This document shows, one piece after another, positions 19,279 to 29,122 of a DNA stretch of 64,000 bases. Source of the stretch: Epithemia pelagica (Eukaryota > Bacillariophyta > Bacillariophyceae > Surirellales > Surirellaceae); NCBI GenBank assembly GCA_946965045.2, contig OX337231.1, positions 3,286,001 to 3,350,000 of the forward strand, read 5' to 3'. The number at the start of each line of letters is the position of its first letter. The stretch's first letter is position 1. The notes under the pieces were generated by a model. The model did not search any database. It saw only the letters and a list, made by a program, of their open reading frames with translations, and was not told the DNA's origin. The position numbers and the translations under genes were made by a program.

Positions 19279-20544
19279 CTATTCGCTGCCGTCGTCGCCA
19301 TCGAATTCATCCTCGTCTTCCCAATCGTCATTTACTGGAGGTTTTGCGTTCTTTTGCAATGCTTCATTGACTCGAATGAAGCGACCATCCAATTCACATC
19401 CATTCAGCTCGGCAATGGCTTCCATACCAGCGGATCTGCACATGGTCACAAATCCAAAGCCGCGTGATCCACCACGTTCGGGATCCTCTGGCATGTAACA
19501 GTCCAAGACGGGTCCAAATTCTCCAAAGACTTCTTCCAGTATCCCCGGGTCGGTCGAGAAGGCTAGATTGCCCACGTACAACTTGATGGTGTCACCACGT
19601 GGGGTGGACCGAACGGAACGTTGACCCGGAGGAAGAGGTTTGCTGACAATCAAAGGACGCCCTTGAAAGTCCATTCCATTGGTTTGTTCAATAGCTGATT
19701 CTAGATCGTCACTCTTGACACTCAAAAAGGCAAAGCCACGACCGGTACCCGTGTCCGCATTCATTGGAATGTACACGTCAACGGCTTCGACAAACTGGTT
19801 GTAGAATTCGAGCAACTCACTCCGTTCTGTTTCAAAAGGGAGGTTTCCAATGTAAAGCTTGCCAATATTCTCGTCCTCTTGTTTCTTTTTGTCCTTGCCT
19901 CCTCCTTTGGTGATCTTTTCTGAGATATTGGCACGCAGAGTTCTTCCCCGGAAAAGAACACCATTCACGTTGTCAATAACACTTTGCAGTTCTTCTGCCG
20001 ATCCCATGTCCACAAAGGCAAAGCCTCGGACTGTTCCATCGTCGCGGTTCTTTGGGATTGTGACTAAATTGACTGTCCCATATTGCGCACACAGTTCGGA
20101 TACTTCGCTCTCGTTTGTGTCTTTGTACCAACAGAACGAGACATGGGTTAGCAGAGATTTCACAACCAAATTCATTTCATGAATGCCATTGGCCATCCAT
20201 CCTACACGAGACAACTTACCAAAGGGAAGGTTGCCAATAAACGCCGTGTGTCGTACACGAAGAACTCGCTTCGAGTCTTCGTCCTCGTCGGCTTCGGCTG
20301 TTGCAGGTGCCTCCTCTTCTGCAGGTGCCTCTTCCACAGGTGCCTCTACCGCGGCATCTTCCGTTTCCTCCGACTCGACAGTGGAGGCGACCAACGTTGG
20401 AGTGGTGGTCCTCAACGGTGTTCCCACAAAGGCTGCTGTTATTCTGGATGGGTGATGGGCACCAGGCACCACAAAGGCCGTGCAGTCCCAAACCTCCAAA
20501 CTGAATACGGTCAGTAACGAAATGGTTGTTCTCATCATTGTCAT
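19279..20544 (-). CDS. Plastid RNA-binding protein with three RRMs (cpRNP-like)
   Basis: Two exons: 20544-20220 and 20120-19279. The intron is 20219-20121 (GTAAGT...TACAAAG), 99 bp, without an in-frame stop. Splicing joins GNLPF|DTNESEVSEL and restores a clean RRM1; reading through would insert 33 residues after RNP2. The spliced product is 388 residues. The N-terminus has a signal peptide followed by TA|FVVPG (plastid type), then an acidic Glu/Ala region like that of chloroplast RNPs. RRM1 begins about residue 100 (AFIGNLPF, RGFAFVDM), RRM2 about 196 (KLYIGNLPFE, RGFAFLSV) and RRM3 about 289 (KLYVGNLAFS, RGFGFVTM). Plant relatives stabilise and help edit chloroplast mRNAs, so an organellar RNA role is inferred. 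Confidence 0.9.
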   Translation of the reverse strand: MTMMRTTISLLTVFSLEVWDCTAFVVPGAHHPSRITAAFVGTPLRTTTPTLVASTVESEETEDAAVEAPVEEAPAEEEAPATAEADEDEDSKRVLRVRHTAFIGNLPFGKLSRVGWMANGIHEMNLVVKSLLTHVSFCWYKDTNESEVSELCAQYGTVNLVTIPKNRDDGTVRGFAFVDMGSAEELQSVIDNVNGVLFRGRTLRANISEKITKGGGKDKKKQEDENIGKLYIGNLPFETERSELLEFYNQFVEAVDVYIPMNADTGTGRGFAFLSVKSDDLESAIEQTNGMDFQGRPLIVSKPLPPGQRSVRSTPRGDTIKLYVGNLAFSTDPGILEEVFGEFGPVLDCYMPEDPERGGSRGFGFVTMCRSAGMEAIAELNGCELDGRFIRVNEALQKNAKPPVNDDWEDEDEFDGDDGSE

Positions 20545-20839
20545 CCTCGCTCTAATAGGCTACAGCGTGATGGTCGGTTGTTCAGAATGATACACACAAG
20601 CCAGAAGGTGCTGTCACATTCAAAGATCTAGCAACGCTTTCTTTGTACCTTATTTGGATGGTGACAATGGGTGATGGGTGTCGGACGTCCCACCGTACAC
20701 ATTCCACGTGCGTGGTGTTCTCCAGCGCAACTTGTGGTGACGGCCAGACGGTCACCGTCAAATCCGAAGATCTCTCCAAAGGGATCAAAAATCTTGTTGT
20801 GCATGGTCATGGAGAACAAGATGAAGAGAGATCCCCACC

Positions 20840-21772
20840 ATGAGTCGTCGGTCGTCTACTAGCCGAATGTACCTGTTCTTGGACAATCCAAGCAAAGCCA
20901 CCAATTTGGGTCCAGTTCTACGGTGTGCGTCAGCCTTTGCCATTGATACCGTGGTAGCAGTGGGATGTTCCAAATGTTCGGTCGAGGGATCGCATGGAGC
21001 CTCGCGGCATGTCAACCTTGTCGCATTTCCCACTTTTGACCAAGCGGCAGCTCATCTTCGTGACACAACTAATGATAATGATGATGAGAATGATACTCAA
21101 GTAGGTGATCCGGGTTGTCACTGCACCCAAATTGTGGGACTGTTGGGTGGCGTTCCCGATGGATATGAACCGCGTCCTGTCCATGTGGACCCCACAGTTT
21201 ATAATGACCCGTCCATGGAACCGTTGGTTGTTCCGGAATCCAATCGACACGTCCAAGATAGTGGAGACCCAGCTGTTTGGCGCACTTCCTATCCCATTTC
21301 GTATCCAAATCTCTTTGCGGAAGGAACACAGGGGGGCAATCTGGCGATTGCCATTAGTAAACATGCGTGTGGGTTGCCATACTCCTTGGCGAAACATTGT
21401 GATTGGTTTGTTCATGTTCCCCATGTTGCCATTCCAGCCAGCGATTCCACCACCCGTTCCATGGCAAGATTTCCTCACCTACTGGATTTGCCATCCACCT
21501 TGTCCATCACCTTGCATCACTTGGCAATCCACCTGCAATATTCCGAAGGTCAATATGAGGGACAAAAGTTTCACGTGCACAAAACCAAACATCAACAGTA
21601 TTCGCTAGACAATGATTCGACCGAGAAAGAGCAACAAGAAGCGATTCGTCAACAACGACTTGTCCAAAAGCAAAAAGGACGAGAAGCGGCCGACACTGCC
21701 ATGGATCACGGATCTCTCGGTTTCATCATGGCGGCAACCATGGACGACCTCGGAGACTCGGGAGACTACTAA
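20840..21772 (+). CDS. SpoU-family (SPOUT) RNA 2'-O-methyltransferase-like protein
   Basis: 310 residues, one exon. Motif 1 of the SpoU family is seen near the N-terminus as NLGPVLRCASAFAIDTVVAVG (family: N.G...R.A.aFG...v...). The C-terminal half has GTQGGNLAIAISKHACGLPY followed by CDWFVHVPH, matching the region around motif 2 (alGnE..Gl......d....IP). The expected motif 3 Asn/Ser lies in a less typical VAIPASDSTTRSMARF. A central Asp/Asn-rich insert and a Gln-rich tail lengthen it. Cytosolic location is inferred from the lack of a presequence. Substrate (tRNA or rRNA) is not visible. Divergence of the knot motifs makes activity uncertain. Confidence 0.75.
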   Translation: MSRRSSTSRMYLFLDNPSKATNLGPVLRCASAFAIDTVVAVGCSKCSVEGSHGASRHVNLVAFPTFDQAAAHLRDTTNDNDDENDTQVGDPGCHCTQIVGLLGGVPDGYEPRPVHVDPTVYNDPSMEPLVVPESNRHVQDSGDPAVWRTSYPISYPNLFAEGTQGGNLAIAISKHACGLPYSLAKHCDWFVHVPHVAIPASDSTTRSMARFPHLLDLPSTLSITLHHLAIHLQYSEGQYEGQKFHVHKTKHQQYSLDNDSTEKEQQEAIRQQRLVQKQKGREAADTAMDHGSLGFIMAATMDDLGDSGDY

Positions 21773-22208
21773 GCACAGCTCGCTTGTGCATGTGTCTATG
21801 TATGAGAGAGGTCAAAGCGTTTGCCAACAATCTGCTGTCGAGAATCTACGAGTCAAAGTAAAAACGTCAGAATTTCTCCAATTGTGGACCGCACAAAATC
21901 CAATGCTGTGTTGTCACCTGGACGGAGTGTCATGTATGTCTATGCACTGTAGGTCATCAAAAGGAAACAGGAAACTACAGTTTGTTGGTCAGAAAAGTCA
22001 ACAATCCTAGGACACGCAGATTTTTCGGCAGATCAGGGGACCACAGCTCTGCCGTGCGTGGCTATCTTGCTGGAACGAAAGCGACGGCATCTATAAAAAC
22101 GTTTTACTCTAAATGTCGCTGTCGTGATCCTGCGCCGAAAGTCCCAACTTCCAACACTTGAGTTTATTTGCAGTGCCAGTACTCAAAAAGTCAGATTGCA
22201 GAACCTTC
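21773..22208. other. Convergent intergenic region
   Basis: 436 bp between the SpoU-like gene and the NBP35 gene, which face each other. It holds 3' UTRs; no other feature is seen. Confidence 0.4.
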
Positions 22209-23381
22209 TCATGTCGTTTTCATTTCCATATCCACCGGTAATCTTGCCACCAACTTTTGACAAAACTCTTGTAGGGCTTGACTGGCACTGCAATTTTGTT
22301 TGACTTTGACAAATGGTTGGCCCTGTTCACAAGCATGTAGGAGGTCTGGATCCAATGGCAAACGCCCCCAAAAGGGTACTTGGTACGATTGTGCCATGGC
22401 CACCGCGCCTGCCACCGTACCGTTTCCATTCACACCACTGCTCGAGAGTGGTGACGAAAAGAGTTCTGATGTCACACCACATTGCAACACGTCGGGACAT
22501 TTTTCCTTTATTGCAGCAAGCACTTGTTGCGTACAATCTTGACCGGTTGTAGGGTCGGTAAATTTCAATTGATCCAACTGCGTTTGCAAATGTCCCATAT
22601 TTTCCACAATCCCCAAGACAGGAACTTTGGTCTTTTGACAAAAGTTGAGTTCTTTGCGGACATCGGCCAAACTCACTTCCTCCGGTGTCGTCACCACCAC
22701 GGCACCGGCCACCGCATTGGCCTTTTGCAAGAATTGGACCGTCGAAATGTGTTCGTCGCTCGTGCCGGGTGGTGTATCCACAATCAAGTAGTCCAATCCA
22801 TCCGTTTCACCAGTCCAATCGACTTGGGTGAGAAATTGTTCAATCAGGGAATTCTTTCGGGGACCTCTCCACACGACGGCTTGATTGGTGTCTTGCAACA
22901 TGAAGGAAATGGACATGACGGCTACATTGCTATTGGAACTGTATACGGGTGTCCATGCTCCACTTCCAGATTTGTGAATGGTTTGGCCCACATATTCGTC
23001 GCCCAAAACCATGCGAGGAGCCGAGGGTCCACACAAATCCACATCCAACAAACCTACGGCATAGCCTTGCCCGGCCAAGGTATGACACAATTGCGCTGCA
23101 ACCGTGGATTTTCCCACACCTCCCTTGCCCGACAAGACCAATACCACGTGACTGACATTGTGAAGACAGGATAGAATGGCCTGCGCTTCCGCCTCGGCCT
23201 TGGCCACGGCTTGGGGAGAATTGAAGGCCCCCGAACTACAGACCGCTTGGTTGGGACAACCTTCACACGAGGACGCCTTGCCGGCCGATTCGGCCGTGGG
23301 ACCGACACATTCCGCGTTGGCGTTGGCAGGAATGTTGCCTTCTTGACCACTGCTTGTGGCACTGGACTCGACAGATGTCAT
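22209..23381 (-). CDS. NBP35: NBP35-type cytosolic Fe-S cluster assembly P-loop NTPase
   Basis: 390 residues, one exon. The N-terminus has Cys25, Cys39, Cys42 and Cys48 (CX13CX2CX5C), the ferredoxin-like 4Fe-4S motif that separates NBP35 from CFD1. The deviant Walker A GKGGVGKST lies at about 85-93, and VDTPPGTSDEH is the switch region. After ENMGHLQTQ the protein follows the plant-type sequence (LKFTDPTTG..., then GVTSELFSS and VPFWGRLPLDPDLL). The C-terminal CPxC motif that bridges clusters in yeast and human NBP35-CFD1 is absent at its usual place. Plant NBP35 also lacks it and works without CFD1. Role: scaffold for cytosolic and nuclear Fe-S proteins. No targeting sequence. Confidence 0.93.
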   Translation of the reverse strand: MTSVESSATSSGQEGNIPANANAECVGPTAESAGKASSCEGCPNQAVCSSGAFNSPQAVAKAEAEAQAILSCLHNVSHVVLVLSGKGGVGKSTVAAQLCHTLAGQGYAVGLLDVDLCGPSAPRMVLGDEYVGQTIHKSGSGAWTPVYSSNSNVAVMSISFMLQDTNQAVVWRGPRKNSLIEQFLTQVDWTGETDGLDYLIVDTPPGTSDEHISTVQFLQKANAVAGAVVVTTPEEVSLADVRKELNFCQKTKVPVLGIVENMGHLQTQLDQLKFTDPTTGQDCTQQVLAAIKEKCPDVLQCGVTSELFSSPLSSSGVNGNGTVAGAVAMAQSYQVPFWGRLPLDPDLLHACEQGQPFVKVKQNCSASQALQEFCQKLVARLPVDMEMKTT

Positions 23382-23516
23382 TGTTCGTGCTTTTGTTTTG
23401 GACTCGATCGTGATGATGTGTAAGGTTCATGAGAATGAGAGAACATTTTCGAAGCCTCATTTTCCTTCAAAACATTGCTTCTTGTTCTCCAAAAATGGCC
23501 CAGAAACGGCAAGGAA

Positions 23517-23588
23517 GTCCGCTTGGTCTAGTGGTATGATACTTCTTTAGGGTGGAAGTGGTCCCGGGTTCGATTCCCGGAGCGGACC
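23517..23588 (+). tRNA. trnP: tRNA-Pro (AGG)
   Basis: A 72-nt cloverleaf. The acceptor stem pairs GTCCGCT with AGCGGAC. The D arm holds TGGTCTAGTGG, the A box. The anticodon stem pairs CTTCT with GGAAG around the loop TTAGGGT, giving anticodon AGG. The T arm is CCGGG-TTCGATT-CCCGG and supplies the B box. No intron; CCA is not encoded. A T-rich tract (TTTCTTTT at 23590-23597) follows at once and can end Pol III transcription. Confidence 0.95.
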
Positions 23589-23991
23589 CTTTCTTTTGGC
23601 TATCTGTTAATGCGAAAGGCTTCTATTTTGCTCTGGTTGGCATAGAACTATTGTATGCCAGTAGCAAGAAAGAATACAGGGCATGGGGAATGGGGGACCG
23701 AGACCACCATGAGGGCTGGAAGAGGGTTCGCACAAAATTCTAGGAAGGACCACCATGTCAGTGCGAATGTCAGATTTTCCAAAAGAGGAAGCGAACATGA
23801 AGTGATAATAGGATTATACAATGTTAGCTTGTAGTCAAGTTTTCTTCAAGCAAGCTTTAATCCTTCCCCACTGCCCGCCGATGACCATTGTGTACAAGTC
23901 ACCTTTTCTCCCATGTTTGGATGCGTGGATTCAGTGGAGTCGTTTCGTGGGAGTGTGCTGCCCCAGTTCAGTAGAATCGACTTTGGTGGTT
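23589..23991. other. Intergenic region after tRNA-Pro
   Basis: 403 bp between the tRNA and the stop of the GT64 gene. Apart from the Pol III terminator tract at its start, nothing is recognised. Confidence 0.4.
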
Positions 23992-25938
23992 TCATGATGG
24001 TCGTTGTCCAGGTTTTTGATTTGTTTTCGGACGTGTCGCCGCGGCATGTTTCCAATGGTTGACGATTTGCGCCATTGCAGGTTGAATCGTAGTACGGGTA
24101 ATCTCGTTCGCGGTCCACGTCTTCCATTCGCGTCGTTGTTGCAACAATGTGTGGGCATGCGATCCCAACATTCTATCCGTCGCCGTTGTATTGGAAAGCA
24201 GTAATTCGTTTCCTGGAACACCGGCTTGCAACAAGGAATATTCCGAATGTGCCTTCTTGTTTTTGTGGTTCTTGTTGCTCTTGGAGTGAGTAGCGACGGT
24301 GTGTCTCCATTCGGCATTGGGGTAATGCTTCACCCGTTCCATTGACGAAAATGATTGAAAGTGCGTCTTCAGACCTAACAAGGTACTAAATTCGTCGACA
24401 CACGTATTGCGCAATTGCTTGTGGGTTCCACCCTCGTCCGTCTTGTTCTTTTCGGCCGTATTGAGAGAAATGGCTTGATCCGTGGGCAATTTGACAAGAG
24501 TTGACACCGCCCATCCATCAGCCAGCAAGGGCAATTGACCCTTTGTCAAGTGGGAAATCCAAAAGGAGAGGGCGACATCTTCACAATTCAAATGTTGGGC
24601 CACAAAGTGTCGCATGGACGCAGGCATGTCGTTGGAATACGAATGTAAATAATCGGAGTGACAAAAGGCAAAGCGTGTCAATGTCAAGGCATAGTCATTC
24701 CATTTTTGCGCTTGCGACAAGGCACCATAAGACCAGACCAGTTTGGACGGATTTTTGTCGTTGGCGGTGAAGCTTTCACCATGACTGGCCATAGCAGTGT
24801 GATCATCCTCCTTGTCCTTGTTCTCTAAACCACGCGTTCCAATCCGTCGAGCATCGTATCCGACGAGTCGACTCGGATTGAGTGTCCACAGGGCGAATCC
24901 AGCATTCATGGCGGCACAGGGTCGTGCGACATCGTCATCGTGATTCAAAATACCAACCGTCGGAGGTTGCAATCGAATATCAAAACGAGCGTTCAACGAG
25001 GAATCGTCATCATGGTATTCCACCACAATGCGGGGCCATGAATTGGACCATGTTTCATCGTGATAGTCTCGTGGTGGAATGGATTGAATCCAATCCTGGA
25101 GCCAGGTGGGAACGGGTCCTTGCGCCGAACACCACACGACTTGCACTTGTGCCACGGCCGGGCAGGTAATCAAGTGAGACAGCACCAAGTACAATTGTTG
25201 CGGTCGCTTCCACGTATTGACCCGGACGGTATATTGTTCATAATCCAACGGATAGCGCAAGGACGACAACAAGGAAGGCGGCGACTTTGTTGTAGTGGGA
25301 CCAAACTCTATAGCCGTGTGCCCATCTGTTTTCTTGTTTTGGATAGAGTCGTGATTGGAGTGGACTTTCTGCTGACGTTGATGTGACTGCTGGTGACCAC
25401 GAATGTTTGGGTTTTTCTGGTTGTAGTTGTTGGTTTCCGAGACCAAAGAGTGTGGAGGATGGACACTGCCTTGTTGTTTGGTCTGTTCATGGCGTGTGAC
25501 ACGATGGACCGAGGTCATTGGCGTGGAATGTGAGGGCACTTCAAGAACAAGGATTACACACAGAACCATTCCTTGCACCAATAGTAGGACGCTGACAAGG
25601 ACCACACCCAACCGTTCTCGGTAACAGGAAAGGACTGTGATGGCACGCTTCTTGTGGCGTCTGCTGCTAGTATGATTCCGTGGTTGGACCACCACGCCAT
25701 TCTCCTTGGTATGTTTCACTGTTCTACCTTTCCATTCACGGCGTCGTCGTCTGGTGGAAAAATCACTTCCATCGGCAACCGTGACACAGGTCCTGATGCT
25801 CGTTGTTGTCGTCTTCGAATCGTCATTGTCGTCGCGATGATGTTGAAACGAGGAAGAAAGACGTTCCATTTTGTCGTCGTCGTCTTGATCTTTGCAGTGC
25901 GCGTTGGACATGTTGGTCTTTGCGGTTGGTCCTCTCAC
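23992..25938 (-). CDS. GT64 (exostosin C-terminal type) glycosyltransferase, type II membrane protein
   Basis: 648 residues, one exon. A long basic cytosolic head precedes one membrane span at about 105-133 (LGVVLVSVLLLVQGMVLCVILVL), giving type II Golgi topology. A His/Gln/Asn-rich stem leads to the GT64 domain. Its marks are YTVRVNTWKRPQQLYLVLSHL, the metal-binding DDD in GILNHDDDVARPC (about residue 330), GYDARRI, YGALSQ and LNCEDVALSFWISHLTKG. The NCED(V/I) motif is typical of GT64, whose members include EXT/EXTL and plant EPC1-like enzymes. They transfer N-acetylhexosamine or related sugars from UDP donors. The acceptor here is unknown. A role in cell-surface or frustule polysaccharide is only a guess. 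Confidence 0.88.
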   Translation of the reverse strand: MRGPTAKTNMSNAHCKDQDDDDKMERLSSSFQHHRDDNDDSKTTTTSIRTCVTVADGSDFSTRRRRREWKGRTVKHTKENGVVVQPRNHTSSRRHKKRAITVLSCYRERLGVVLVSVLLLVQGMVLCVILVLEVPSHSTPMTSVHRVTRHEQTKQQGSVHPPHSLVSETNNYNQKNPNIRGHQQSHQRQQKVHSNHDSIQNKKTDGHTAIEFGPTTTKSPPSLLSSLRYPLDYEQYTVRVNTWKRPQQLYLVLSHLITCPAVAQVQVVWCSAQGPVPTWLQDWIQSIPPRDYHDETWSNSWPRIVVEYHDDDSSLNARFDIRLQPPTVGILNHDDDVARPCAAMNAGFALWTLNPSRLVGYDARRIGTRGLENKDKEDDHTAMASHGESFTANDKNPSKLVWSYGALSQAQKWNDYALTLTRFAFCHSDYLHSYSNDMPASMRHFVAQHLNCEDVALSFWISHLTKGQLPLLADGWAVSTLVKLPTDQAISLNTAEKNKTDEGGTHKQLRNTCVDEFSTLLGLKTHFQSFSSMERVKHYPNAEWRHTVATHSKSNKNHKNKKAHSEYSLLQAGVPGNELLLSNTTATDRMLGSHAHTLLQQRREWKTWTANEITRTTIQPAMAQIVNHWKHAAATRPKTNQKPGQRPS

Positions 25939-26209
25939 TCACTGAATTTTTGTGTGCTTGATTCGATTGTCATATGCTGCAATCTGTGGTGAAAGTTGAG
26001 TTTTTGGGAATGACAAAACCCCAACTTGGGTGTGAACCAAACTTGTGTTTTGTTTTGGAACCCAACGACCAACGCAAGAAGAGAGGTGCGTTGTGTTGGA
26101 GAGCAGCAGCTGCAGCGGTTTGGTTCGTTGTTGTCTTGACGAGCGGGTTTTCTCTTGCTGGAATCGCCATGGCGGGGTGCTTCATGACGTTTGGAAACAA
26201 TCAAAACTA

Positions 26210-26779
26210 CTCCCTCCTGAAAGAAAATACTTCACGATTTTACCAAAAAAGCGATATTTTCACGAGCGAACGTCCTTTTTCCATAAAAATTTTTTTGTTA
26301 GAAAGCCCTACTTATTAGCTCTATATTGGTGTATTATTTATATGTTCGATTCTTGCTTTGGAACGAGATACGATTGTTCAAAAGGCGTGATTTTGAGCAT
26401 CGGTCTTCAGAGCCCACCGGTTGACACTTCTATGGCGGCTCCAAACACGTCCTCTTCAGGGCGGCCCCTCGAGGCATCAAAGAGTAGGAATGTGCGTGCA
26501 ACTGACAAGATTCGTGCCATTTCCATGCTGAATTCCAGGGTCAACGACGGCACCTTTGGCCATGGTTCTGCTCACTCGTCGCACACAAAAGTTGTACTTT
26601 TCCTATAATAGTGTAGACTCGCGCATGTCAACCAATATGTTCCCCCATATTATTCTAAAATTTTTATACTCCGAATGAGCCGGCCGTCCTTCTGTAGAGT
26701 TGTACCAGATCCTACGTAATCTTTTTATGCGACTAAAATAACCAAAAAAAAACGTGAAGTATTTTCTTTCAGGAGGGAG
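26210..26779. mobile_element. Stowaway-like MITE (CTCCCTCC termini, TA target)
   Basis: A 570-bp element with near-perfect inverted ends: CTCCCTCCTGAAAGAAAATA from both sides, continuing through CTTCACG and then more loosely into a TTTTACC/TTTTTGG stretch. TA dinucleotides flank it at 26208-26209 and 26780-26781. CTCCCTCC ends with a TA target are the hallmark of Stowaway elements, which are mobilised by Tc1/mariner transposases. No transposase is encoded inside. Confidence 0.85.
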
Positions 26780-26785
26780 TATTTT

Positions 26786-26872
26786 TACATCTGTTTCGTT
26801 TTTTTCACTTTTGACCCTGAGGGCAGGTAGCTCCAGTCGTGCAAGGTAGGTAGTTGCACTCTCAGCTGAAAC
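26786..26872 (+). repeat. Direct repeat, left copy, upstream of the Crinkler-like locus
   Basis: About 85 bp, roughly 80% similar to 29318-29404. The best-conserved core is AGGTAGCTCCAGTCGTGCA followed by GGTAGTTGCACTC. The two copies bracket the Crinkler-like gene, and each lies a few hundred bases before a plus-strand gene. Confidence 0.75.
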
Positions 26873-26884
26873 GGTTTGTAGGAG

Positions 26885-26984
26885 TACCCCCTAGCGGAAT
26901 GGTAAGTCCTGCTCGTGAATGGGTAAGGGTGCAAATTCACCCTGAATCACGATCAACCTGGACTCATTATACCGCTAGGGAGTA
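26885..26984. repeat. 100-bp fold-back sequence
   Basis: Starting at TA 26885 and ending at TA 26983-26984, the sequence folds on itself almost end to end. Paired blocks from the outside in are CCCTAGCGG/CCGCTAGGG, AGTCC/GGACT, TCGTGA/TCACGA and AGGGTG/CACCCT around a CAAATT loop. Arms are about 46 nt with interior mismatches. It could be a minimal MITE or a structured RNA precursor. Confidence 0.65.
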
Positions 26985-27129
26985 AAAAGGTTTGGGATTT
27001 TGATGATAAGGGCAAGCTCGTCTGTTGCATCATTTTACAATTGCTGCATCGCCATCAATACACCGTACCGCACAGTCAGCGTCCAATCCCTCCTTTAATC
27101 GCCGAGCCTGCTCGTGACACTCTTCGAAT

Positions 27130-29122
27130 TTGCCTTTCGAAGAAAATGGACAGGTCTTCCTTGAGCGTCTCTCTGAAAGGATTTTGATTGAAACCATGGA
27201 GGACGACGAAGCAATCAAAGAAAAATTGAAAGCTCTCTTGGAGAATAAAAGTTTGGCTCGTACGATCGACAATCGGTTGAGATTTATACCGGACTATATA
27301 CAAACCGATGACCTGCAACGTCTCGCGGATTCTACGGCCGAGGCATTAGAAACCGCCCAGCGCGGAGGTGAAGACACGAGCCTTTCCTTCTGTGACTTAA
27401 AAATCGAAGAAGGTAATGATTTCATTGGCGTTTACGGAGAGTTCAAAGGTCTTTACATTCGTGACGGTTACGATGAGCTCTACAAAGCTATTTGCACTCA
27501 GTGGCGTATTCCGACACAAAAGTCAGTCATACTCCTAGGAAATGCCGGAACGGGGAAAAGCTGGTTCCAGATGTACGTGCTTCGGCGTCTTCTCCGAAGA
27601 ACAAGAGAATATCCCGATCATCGAGATGAATACGACTTTGTGTTCCGTGAGGTAAACGATGAGATGTTTCTCATCGACATCAAGGCGAAGGTGGTCTACA
27701 GAGTTGTCGAATGCGATATCCCGCTCTTGGGAAAATTGAGCCGCTGCTTGTACTTCTTTGAACCAGGCAGTAACGTCGAGAAGAGTCCTTCAGCTGTACG
27801 ATTGCCAAGTCTATCATCGCTGTCCCCCAACAAAAAGCGGATCAAAGAATACAAGAAAGGCCCCACAGTTCAGTTCTATTTCTGGCCTTGGTCATTGACG
27901 GAGTTGATGGCCTTGTGTGAACACACAGGGTGCTTCAGTCCATCCAAGATCCCTGAAGGGGACAAAGAAATGGACGAGAATAGCCAAAAATGATGAAATG
28001 GACGAGAATAGCCAAAGTCATGAAATTGACCAGCAGGAGGAAAAAAATGAATCGGATGAGCAGAGCCAAGATAGTGAGTCGGACGAGCAGCACCCGTATC
28101 TTGCAATGGATGATGGGGAGAGTAGCAACCCGTACTTTGATAAGCTATTTGACCGCTACAAATTGTTTGGTGGAATCTTGCGCAATGTTATGGCTAACGA
28201 GGAAAAGTTAAAAGTGACCAAAAAAGACCTCGAAGACCGATTACTGGGCCTTGACATGGATGTTTTGCAAAGTAAGGCCGCAAATATTGACCGAGATCCC
28301 ACTGGATGGGATTTGAGTGGCTATATTTTGTGCTATGATGGTAAAGACACCGCCATGAATATTCGAAGGGCTGGAAGGGGAATAGGCTTCAATGAGTGCG
28401 TTCTGAACTATACAAGTATGTTCGTTGAAGAGCAGGTGCAGCGCCTCCTGGAGAGGACACCGCTAGTGAAAAAGATGAAGGTCGTCAACGATAAATTGGA
28501 CGACCGTGTTGTGGATCTATCTGGCAAAAACCTAGAAGCTGTAGCGACAGAATTTCTTCGGACTGGGCAGGTGGAGTGGCTTACCAAAAGAGCTGGAACT
28601 GATGATGACTGGGTTCCGTTCATACCCCTGGAACGGGAAGTGATTCGCGAATATGACATCTCTGGCCTACTGACCTGTCCAAACGCGATCTTGGTTCCCA
28701 CGGACCCCTCTTTCCCTGTTGCGGACATTGTCGTATCCAGTTGGGGTCAGGATTCTGTATATACCTTCCAATGTACTTGGCAGGAAAGGCATCCGTTTAC
28801 GGTTCGAGCGCTATACGAATTACGAAACGAAAAACTGAAGGTAGAACACACAAAAAGAGTTGTGATCTTCTTCGTGGTACCGCAATTAGAAGACTTGTAT
28901 GCTAAGCGCAAAGAAGACGCCTTCTTACAAGGTTCACTCGACGTGCCACTGTTATACAACAAGAGGGTCGAAGTTCCGCCGACAGATCTGCGCCAGATGT
29001 GGTCGAACACCAAAGTCTACGTACTTCGCCCGAGTAGTTCATGGCAAGAGATGATTAGTACTTGGTTGACAAATTGGTCCAAAGAAGAGCAAGTGAAATC
29101 TTCTCAAGGGCTTCAGCTGTAG
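27130..29122 (+). pseudogene. Crinkler/RHS-like P-loop NTPase-nuclease gene, frame broken by a 28-bp tandem duplication
   Basis: Two overlapping frames, 27130-27993 (287 residues) and 27917-29122 (401 residues), read like the halves of one protein. The first half holds a Walker A motif GNAGTGKSW (about residue 137) and later WPWSLTEL. The second half has FGGILRNVM, the landmark of Crinkler/RHS proteins, and a C-terminal FPVADIVVSSW...FQCTW...HPF block like the PD-(D/E)XK nuclease part of that family. A 28-bp unit starting GAAATGGACGAGAATAGCC occurs twice in a row (27967 and 27995). Because 28 is not a multiple of three, it shifts the frame exactly where the halves part. The locus is therefore probably a recent pseudogene, unless each half is expressed. 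Crinkler proteins are oomycete effectors, and relatives occur widely in eukaryotes. Confidence 0.75.
27967..28016 (+). repeat. 28-bp tandem duplication at the break of the Crinkler-like gene
   Basis: Copies begin at 27967 and 27995. Both start GAAATGGACGAGAATAGCCA and diverge after about 22 bases. One copy carries the TGA that ends the upstream frame. Confidence 0.85.
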
